A DNA stretch of 64,000 nucleotides from Palsa-1150 sp964531095. GTDB taxonomy: Bacteria > Myxococcota_A > Polyangia > Polyangiales > Polyangiaceae. The stretch spans positions 1 to 64,000 of the forward strand of contig CAZHED010000013.1 of NCBI GenBank assembly GCA_964531095.1. Reading direction: 5' to 3'. Numbering within the stretch: the stretch's first letter is position 1; each line of letters opens with the position of its first letter. Below, in pieces: positions 59,136 through 64,000 of the stretch. The position numbers were made by a program, and so were the translations under genes. The notes under the pieces are model-generated. The model made no database searches. It was given only the letters and a program-made list of their open reading frames with translations, and was not told the DNA's origin.

Positions 59136-60785
59136 ATGAAACTCATTAGGAACGTATTTGCCGCCAGCATCGCCGTCGCGGCGATAGCGGTCGCCGCATG
59201 TTCGAGCCATGGCTCGAACAGTACCGGCGGCGGCAGCAGCAATACCAACCCCGGTCACGTGGGAAGCCTCGGGGGCAACGCGGGGAACACAGGCACCGTC
59301 GGCGCCCATCTGTCGATCGGCGCGGGCGTCAGTGTGACGGCCCTCAGCTGGACGATCAGCAACGGCACCAACACGTACACGGGAACGGCCAACATCGGCG
59401 ACGCGCAGTCGGTCGAGTGGGTTGCCGGCGGCATCCTCGCGGGCGGGGGCTACACGCTGACGGTCACGGGCACCGATAGCAACGGGGATCCGTGCACCGG
59501 AAGCACCACGACGTCGTTCACGGTCCTGGCAGGCGCGACCGTGCAAGTGACCTTGGCCATCACTTGCGTGATCCCGCCGGACGGCTCGGTCGCGGCCGAT
59601 GTCAACACGGGGTCGGTCGAAGTCGACGCGTCCGTCACGCTCGTAGGCACCCCGCCCCTGCCCTGCCCGGGCATCACGTCTCTGTCGATCAATCCCGCCG
59701 AGCAGGTGGCCGGCGTGCCGGTGCAGCTCAACCTGGCGACCACGGGCCCGACCCCGCTCATCACATGGAGCGTGACCCCGGCGGGAGACGGCAACTTCTC
59801 CAACGTGAACGCGGCGAACCCGACGTTCACGTGCACCAACGCAACGCAAAACCCGCTGACGATCACGGCGACCGTCGCCCTCCAAGACAGCGGCCTTTGC
59901 AGCGGCCAGACGTTCACCACGCTCTCGGCCCTCTTCAACTGCGAGTCGGGTGTGCTCACCTGCGCCCAGATCAACCCGGCCCTGCCGAACTCCTGCCCCG
60001 GCGCCGACGGTGGCCCGACGTGCGTCAACACCAATACCGACGCGAACAACTGCGGTACCTGCGGACATGTCTGCGGCGTGGCCGCCCCGGTCTGCCAGGC
60101 CGGAGTCTGCATCGCGCAGCCGCCGACGGCCTGCACCGTGGCGCCTTGCGCCGCGAGCGGTCCGAACAGCGTCCGTTGCCAGGCCAGCACAAACGGCGTC
60201 TGCACGCCGACCGAGGCGGTCATCGTCGCGCACGACATCCTGAAGAACGGGCAGGGTCCGGGCGTGAACACCAACGGCAGCTGCTACACCTGCCTCATCG
60301 CGAACGCGTGCCTCGACGGCTCGGGCGCAGGCCCTGCTCCGGCTGGCAACGGCTCCGGCTTGGCAGTGACGAACTCCGAGTGCGGAGACCCGAACGGCGT
60401 GGGCCTCAATCCGCCCTTCGACAACCCCAACGCGTCGACGAGCAATCCGGCGAACTGCCTCAGCGCGCTCACCTGCGCGCTCACGAGCAACAGCGCGAAT
60501 CCGGCCAGCGAATGCTCGCTCAGCCAGCTGCCGGCCAGCGTCAGCAACTGCTATTGCGGTGCGAACACCGGCTCCTTGTGCCTCTCGTCGCCCGCTTCGG
60601 CGATCGGCGTTTGCGCATCGACCATCGACACCGACATCGGCTCGACGGATCCGACCACCGTCCTGTCGCACTTCACCGACCCGACGTTCAGCCCCGGCGG
60701 CGTCGGCCTCGCGATCCTGAACTGCGGCCTCACGGCCCCCGCGACGCCCCCCGCGGCCGCGAAGTGCCCCACCTGCTTCAACTGA
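59136..60785 (+). CDS. Lipoprotein with N-terminal beta domain and C-terminal 14-cysteine module (copy C)
   Basis: 549 residues from the ATG at 59136, with GGAGG 7 bases upstream. The signal peptide MKLIRNVFAASIAVAAIAVA is followed by the lipobox Cys22. Domain 1 (about residues 45-155) is a beta-rich unit: VSVTALSWTISNGTNTYTGT, VEWVAGGILAGGGYTLTVTG and FTVLAGATVQVTLAITC. An Ig-like unit follows (PLITWSVTPAGDGNFSNVN) with cysteines, then the myxobacterial motif NNCGTCGHVC. CTVAPCAASGPNSVRC and CTPTEAVIV lead to the 14-Cys module (383-549; CYTCLIANAC to KCPTCF). The whole protein is closely repeated by copy D downstream. It is presumably an outer-membrane or surface lipoprotein; the function is unknown. 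Confidence 0.88.
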   Translation: MKLIRNVFAASIAVAAIAVAACSSHGSNSTGGGSSNTNPGHVGSLGGNAGNTGTVGAHLSIGAGVSVTALSWTISNGTNTYTGTANIGDAQSVEWVAGGILAGGGYTLTVTGTDSNGDPCTGSTTTSFTVLAGATVQVTLAITCVIPPDGSVAADVNTGSVEVDASVTLVGTPPLPCPGITSLSINPAEQVAGVPVQLNLATTGPTPLITWSVTPAGDGNFSNVNAANPTFTCTNATQNPLTITATVALQDSGLCSGQTFTTLSALFNCESGVLTCAQINPALPNSCPGADGGPTCVNTNTDANNCGTCGHVCGVAAPVCQAGVCIAQPPTACTVAPCAASGPNSVRCQASTNGVCTPTEAVIVAHDILKNGQGPGVNTNGSCYTCLIANACLDGSGAGPAPAGNGSGLAVTNSECGDPNGVGLNPPFDNPNASTSNPANCLSALTCALTSNSANPASECSLSQLPASVSNCYCGANTGSLCLSSPASAIGVCASTIDTDIGSTDPTTVLSHFTDPTFSPGGVGLAILNCGLTAPATPPAAAKCPTCFN

Positions 60786-60815
60786 AGCTGAGTCGCTCTT
60801 CGTAAGGGGTAATGG

Positions 60816-60857
60816 AAAAGAGGGCGCTGGCCGCGAGGCTGGCGCCCTTTTCTTTTT
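60816..60857 (+). terminator. Rho-independent terminator after copy C
   Basis: GGGCGCTGGCC (60822-60832), loop GCGA and GGCTGGCGCCC (60837-60847) form an 11-bp stem with two central G-U pairs, followed by TTTTCTTTTT. The AAAA before the stem can extend the pairing. It is the clearest terminator in the window and separates copy C from copy D. Confidence 0.9.
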
Positions 60858-60943
60858 GGTTGGTGGTCGCGCTTCTTTAGGGGCGACAACGTTGCAGTCG
60901 ACCCGAGATTCGCGTACGTAATGAGATGGCGGGGGCCGTCGCG

Positions 60944-62596
60944 ATGGACCTATTTCGCAACGCATTCGCAGCCAGCTCGGTCGCCGCGGCATTTCTGTTG
61001 TTCAATTGCTCGACCCTTGGTGCGCGGAGCACGGGCGACGGCATGAGCGGCAATTCGCCCACCGGTCATGTGGGAGTCGTCGGGGGCACGGCCGGAAGCA
61101 CCGGCATCGTCGGAGCCTTTCTATCGATAGGCGCGGGCGTCAGCCTGACTTCTCTCGACTGGAGGATCGGCAACGGCGGCACGCCGTACACGGGTACCGT
61201 GAACATCGGCGACGCCCAGTCGGTCGAATGGGTCGCCGGGGGAATCCAAGCGGGCAGCGGCTACACGCTGACCGTCACGGGCACCGACAACCAAGGCGAC
61301 CCGTGCAACGGCAGCACCGCGCTCTTTACCGTGCTCGCGGGTGCGACCGTTCAAGTGTCCTTGTCCGTCACGTGCGTGGTTCCCACCGACGCCACGGTTG
61401 CGGCAGACATCGAGACGGGCTCCGTCGAAGTCGACGCGTCGGTGACCCTCATGGGAACGCCTCCGGTCGCCTGTCCGGGCATCACGTCGCTTTCGATCAA
61501 CCCCGCCGAGCAAATGGCCGGCGTACCGGTGCAGCTCAACCTGATGACGACCGGTCCTGCTCCGCTCATCACGTGGAGCGTGAGCCCGCCCGGGGACGGC
61601 ACCTTTTCCAACGTGAACGCCCCCAACCCGACGTTCACGTGCACGAACGCGACCCAGAACCCGCTGACCATCACGGCGACCGTCGGACTTCCGGATAGTG
61701 GGCTCTGCGTCGGGCAGAGTGTGACGACGCTATCGGCGTTCTTCAACTGCGAGTCCGGCGCGCTGAGTTGCGCCCAGATCAACTCTGCCCTTCCGAACGC
61801 CTGCCCCGGCGCCGACGGCGGAACGACTTGTGTCGATACCCAGAGCGACCCGAACAACTGCGGCGGCTGCGGGCATGTCTGCCCACCCGCCTTCGGCGCG
61901 ACTTGCTGTCATGGTTCTTGTTTGGGGGGGCCGCCGACCGCCTGTACCGTGGCGCCGTGCGGCGTGTGCGGCCCGAACAGCGTCCAGTGCGCTGCCAGCC
62001 CGAACGGTGTCTGCACGCCGACCGAGGCGCTGATCGTCGCGCACGACGTCATCAAGAACGGCCAGGGTCCGGGCATCAACACCAACGGCAGCTGCTACAC
62101 GTGCCTCGTCGCGAACGCATGCCTGGACAGCTCCGGCAGCGGACCGCCCCCGGCCGGCAACGGCTCAGGCATTGCGGTCACGAGCTCCGAGTGCGGCGAC
62201 CCCAACGGCGCGGGCGTCAATCCGCCGTTCGACAACCCCAACGCGTCGACGAGCAACCCGGCGAGCTGCCTCAGCGCGCTCTCCTGCGCGCTCACGAGCA
62301 ACGGCGCGAATCCCGCCAGCGAGTGCTCGCTCAGCCAGCTGCCGGCCAGCGTCAGCAACTGCTACTGCGGCGCGAACACGGGCTCCTCGTGCCTCTCGTC
62401 GCCCGCCGCTCCGATCGGCGCGTGCGCATCGATCATCGACACCGACATCGGCTCGACGGATCCGACGACCGTCCTGTCGCACTTCACGGACCCGACCTTC
62501 AGCCCCGGCGGCGTCGGCCTCGCGATCCTGAGCTGCGGCCTCACCGCGCCCGCGACGCCCCCCGCCGCCGCGAAGTGCCCCACCTGCTTCAACTGA
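60944..62596 (+). CDS. Lipoprotein with N-terminal beta domain and C-terminal 14-cysteine module (copy D)
   Basis: 550 residues from the ATG at 60944 (MDLFRNAFAASSVAAAF); an ATG 18 bases upstream is possible. The lipobox is LLFNC with Cys22, the same position as in copy C. All domains of copy C recur in order, including NNCGGCGHVC, CTVAPCGVCGPNSVQC, CTPTEALIV and the 14-Cys module (384-550). Extra cysteines appear around ATCCHGSC and PCGVCGPN. It is a tandem duplicate of copy C in the same direction, but it has its own leader behind the terminator, so expression may be independent. Divergence is spread along the gene, so the duplication is not very recent. Confidence 0.87.
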   Translation: MDLFRNAFAASSVAAAFLLFNCSTLGARSTGDGMSGNSPTGHVGVVGGTAGSTGIVGAFLSIGAGVSLTSLDWRIGNGGTPYTGTVNIGDAQSVEWVAGGIQAGSGYTLTVTGTDNQGDPCNGSTALFTVLAGATVQVSLSVTCVVPTDATVAADIETGSVEVDASVTLMGTPPVACPGITSLSINPAEQMAGVPVQLNLMTTGPAPLITWSVSPPGDGTFSNVNAPNPTFTCTNATQNPLTITATVGLPDSGLCVGQSVTTLSAFFNCESGALSCAQINSALPNACPGADGGTTCVDTQSDPNNCGGCGHVCPPAFGATCCHGSCLGGPPTACTVAPCGVCGPNSVQCAASPNGVCTPTEALIVAHDVIKNGQGPGINTNGSCYTCLVANACLDSSGSGPPPAGNGSGIAVTSSECGDPNGAGVNPPFDNPNASTSNPASCLSALSCALTSNGANPASECSLSQLPASVSNCYCGANTGSSCLSSPAAPIGACASIIDTDIGSTDPTTVLSHFTDPTFSPGGVGLAILSCGLTAPATPPAAAKCPTCFN

Positions 62597-62725
62597 GCGG
62601 GTTCGCCAGCTCGTCCCTCGGCGCGATCGCGTCCATCGCGTGATCGGCGTGTGACGTATTGACCCGGCGCGCACGGTGACCTTGCCGTCGACGCGCGTTC
62701 GCGGCAAAACACCGTCGTCGCGTCG

Positions 62726-63403
62726 ATGAGACTCCACGGCCGAGCGATGCTTGTTGCCCTGGCCGCCCTCGGCCCGCCCTGCGTGGCTTGCGTTCCCGAC
62801 AGCCCCGGTGGGAACGACGCGGCGCTCGGGGACGACAGCGCGAGTAACGACGGCGCGGGCGACGACGCCGCGACCGACGACGGTCCGGGCGACGACTCCG
62901 TCGCGCAAGACGCTCCTTCGGACGCGGCGTCGGATGCCGCTCCGCTCGATGCGGCCGCCGGCGAGGCCTCCCCGCGGGACAGCGCGCCGGAAACGAGCCC
63001 TTCCCAAGACGCGACCGCCCCGTCCCCCGACGGCGCTCCCGGTGCCACGCTCGGAACCGTTGTCGTGACGGCCGATGCCTCGCTGACGACGACGACCTTG
63101 GGCGGCGCATGCGCGGCTGCCAATTCATTGGTGGCCGCTCCCAACGAGACCCACGTCGGCGGAACGATCCATCTGACCGCCTCGGGTATCGACCCGGCCA
63201 ACCAGAGCTCCGACGTGACATTGACGTGGACAGCCAACGGAACCACCGGATCGCTGGCGACGACCACGGGGACGTCGAACACCTTCACATGCGCCAGTGC
63301 CGGCACCGAAGTGGTCATCGTGACCGCCTCGATTTCGGAGGGCGGCGCCTCGTGCGCCGCGAACGGGTCGCTGACGGCCCAGCTCGGGTGCAGCGCGCCC
63401 TGA
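62726..63403 (+). CDS. Small lipoprotein with Asp/Ala-rich linker and Ig-like domain
   Basis: 225 residues, ATG at 62726. The signal peptide ends in CVAC (lipobox Cys22). About 85 Asp/Ala/Ser/Pro-rich residues (GDDSASNDGAGDDAATDDG and similar) follow, then one Ig-like unit of about 110 residues (VTLTWTANGTTGSLATT, NTFTCASAGTEVVIVTASIS) with four cysteines. The unit resembles the middle Ig-like domain of copies C and D but the 14-Cys module is absent. It lies between copy D and the next related lipoprotein. The function is unknown. Confidence 0.8.
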   Translation: MRLHGRAMLVALAALGPPCVACVPDSPGGNDAALGDDSASNDGAGDDAATDDGPGDDSVAQDAPSDAASDAAPLDAAAGEASPRDSAPETSPSQDATAPSPDGAPGATLGTVVVTADASLTTTTLGGACAAANSLVAAPNETHVGGTIHLTASGIDPANQSSDVTLTWTANGTTGSLATTTGTSNTFTCASAGTEVVIVTASISEGGASCAANGSLTAQLGCSAP

Positions 63404-63514
63404 CGGTCGCACCCGCCCGCATGCGCCTGACGTGAATTCTTTGTTTCAATCGAGAAACGTGCGCGCCTTTCGTGCACGCAGCAACTAAAGAACATCCGCC
63501 CCGAGGGAGCAGCC

Positions 63515-64000
63515 ATGAAGCATGTTCGCAACGCGGTTCTCTTCAGCCTCGCCGTCGGTGCGGTGTCCGTGGTCGGCTGCTCGTCTCGGAGCTCGCCCGG
63601 CGTGGCGGCGAATCCGGCCGATGATCTGGGGGACCGCACGGGCGTGGTGGGCGGGGGAGCGCCGGGAGGTTCGTCCGACACGGGGACGGTCACGTTGCAA
63701 CTGCAGCTCGGCGGGGGGATCACCCTCAGCACGGTGCAGTACGTCATCACGAACGCCGCCCTCGCCGGCTTCTCCCCGATCACGGGATCGGTAGACGTGA
63801 GCGGGAGCCAAACCGTCGGCTTTTCGGTGACTTTGCCCGTGGCCGGTGGGTATTCGCTGTCCCTCAACGCCACCGACGGCAACAACGACCCCTGCGTCGC
63901 AGGCCCGGCGTCCTTCGCCGTCCTGGCCGGCCAGAGCAACACGGTTGCGCTGACGCTGAGCTGCTCGGAGACGGTCGACGGCGGGGTGAGCGCGCCGGAC
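63515..64000 (+). CDS. Lipoprotein related to copies C and D, N-terminal part (cut by window edge)
   Basis: The frame is open from the ATG at 63515 to the right edge, 162 codons, with GGGAG 5 bases upstream. The signal peptide MKHVRNAVLFSLAVGAVSVV ends in a lipobox cysteine at residue 22, matching copies C and D in length and in the RN pair at positions 5-6. The visible domain matches their domain 1: GGGITLSTVQYVITNAALAG, VAGGYSLSLNATDGNNDPC and FAVLAGQSNTVALTLSC. Whether the 14-Cys module follows cannot be seen. It is the third member of the rightward row that has this beta domain. Confidence 0.8.
   Translation, partial: MKHVRNAVLFSLAVGAVSVVGCSSRSSPGVAANPADDLGDRTGVVGGGAPGGSSDTGTVTLQLQLGGGITLSTVQYVITNAALAGFSPITGSVDVSGSQTVGFSVTLPVAGGYSLSLNATDGNNDPCVAGPASFAVLAGQSNTVALTLSCSETVDGGVSAPD

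Noticed and set aside
58959..60992. 677-codon minus-strand frame
   Set aside because: Antisense to copy C; composition is Arg/Ala/Asp-rich with no signal peptide or domain.
1..64000. CRISPR arrays, tRNA or rRNA genes, insertion sequences, phage genes
   Set aside because: Looked for in the intergenic gaps and in the protein set; no regularly spaced repeats, cloverleaf-like sequences, transposases or phage structural genes were recognised. The FCCH-like insert of the PstS-like proteins also occurs in tail fibres but no other phage gene is near.

Overview
The window is high-GC DNA from a member of the Myxococcota, probably a Polyangia-type myxobacterium. The evidence is Hanks-type kinases (one fused to a receiver domain), a MYXO-CTERM-like sorting tail, many large lipoproteins with Asp/Ala/Gly/Ser-rich linkers and dense cysteines, an O-GlcNAc-transferase-like protein, TPR proteins ending in membrane segments, and a SpoVR/DUF444 pair. 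No tRNA, rRNA, CRISPR array, insertion sequence or phage module was recognised.

Layout. 1-5480: a membrane spermidine-synthase-like gene cut by the left edge, then rightward genes for a polytopic membrane protein, a lone Opp/Dpp ATPase and a predicted pseudokinase. 5545-10868: a tight rightward unit of pdhA, pdhB and pdhC followed by an FGE-fold protein without the catalytic cysteines and a metallophosphoesterase. 10922-18115: a cold-shock protein and a six-gene leftward unit built round SpoVR and DUF444 with a membrane-anchored subtilase. 18250-22823: a small membrane protein, a translationally coupled response regulator / Hpt / Ser-Thr-kinase-receiver operon, a phosphoesterase lipoprotein and a Uma2 nuclease-fold protein. 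22834-29793: a three-GAF histidine kinase, the glyoxylate-shunt pair aceB-aceA, and a divergent XRE/IrrE-type (ScfR/RamB-like) regulator. 29794-36788: a YceI / c-haem porin / MYXO-CTERM haem protein / DUF3047 operon, a CDP-alcohol phosphatidyltransferase, and a TPR / double cNMP-binding pair.

37044-64000 is dominated by the cell envelope: traces of a VapBC-type toxin-antitoxin pair, a 1322-residue choice-of-anchor-D-like lipoprotein, TPR and OGT-like proteins, two large PstS-like paralogues carrying an FCCH-like insert, a 1306-residue tetrahaem lipoprotein overlapping a signal peptidase I gene and a 52-residue membrane protein, and a rightward row of related lipoproteins cut by the right edge.

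The best candidate for something undescribed is a C-terminal module with 14 conserved cysteines. It is found in four lipoproteins here (43242-44543, 44583-45632, 59136-60785, 60944-62596), two of which share a second N-terminal domain with the truncated gene at 63515. Other points of note are the kinase/Hpt/receiver operon, the kinase-fold protein that has lost its catalytic aspartate beside the pyruvate dehydrogenase operon, and matching motifs that face outwards between aceB and its presumed regulator. Functions are inferred from motifs read by eye; no database search was possible.
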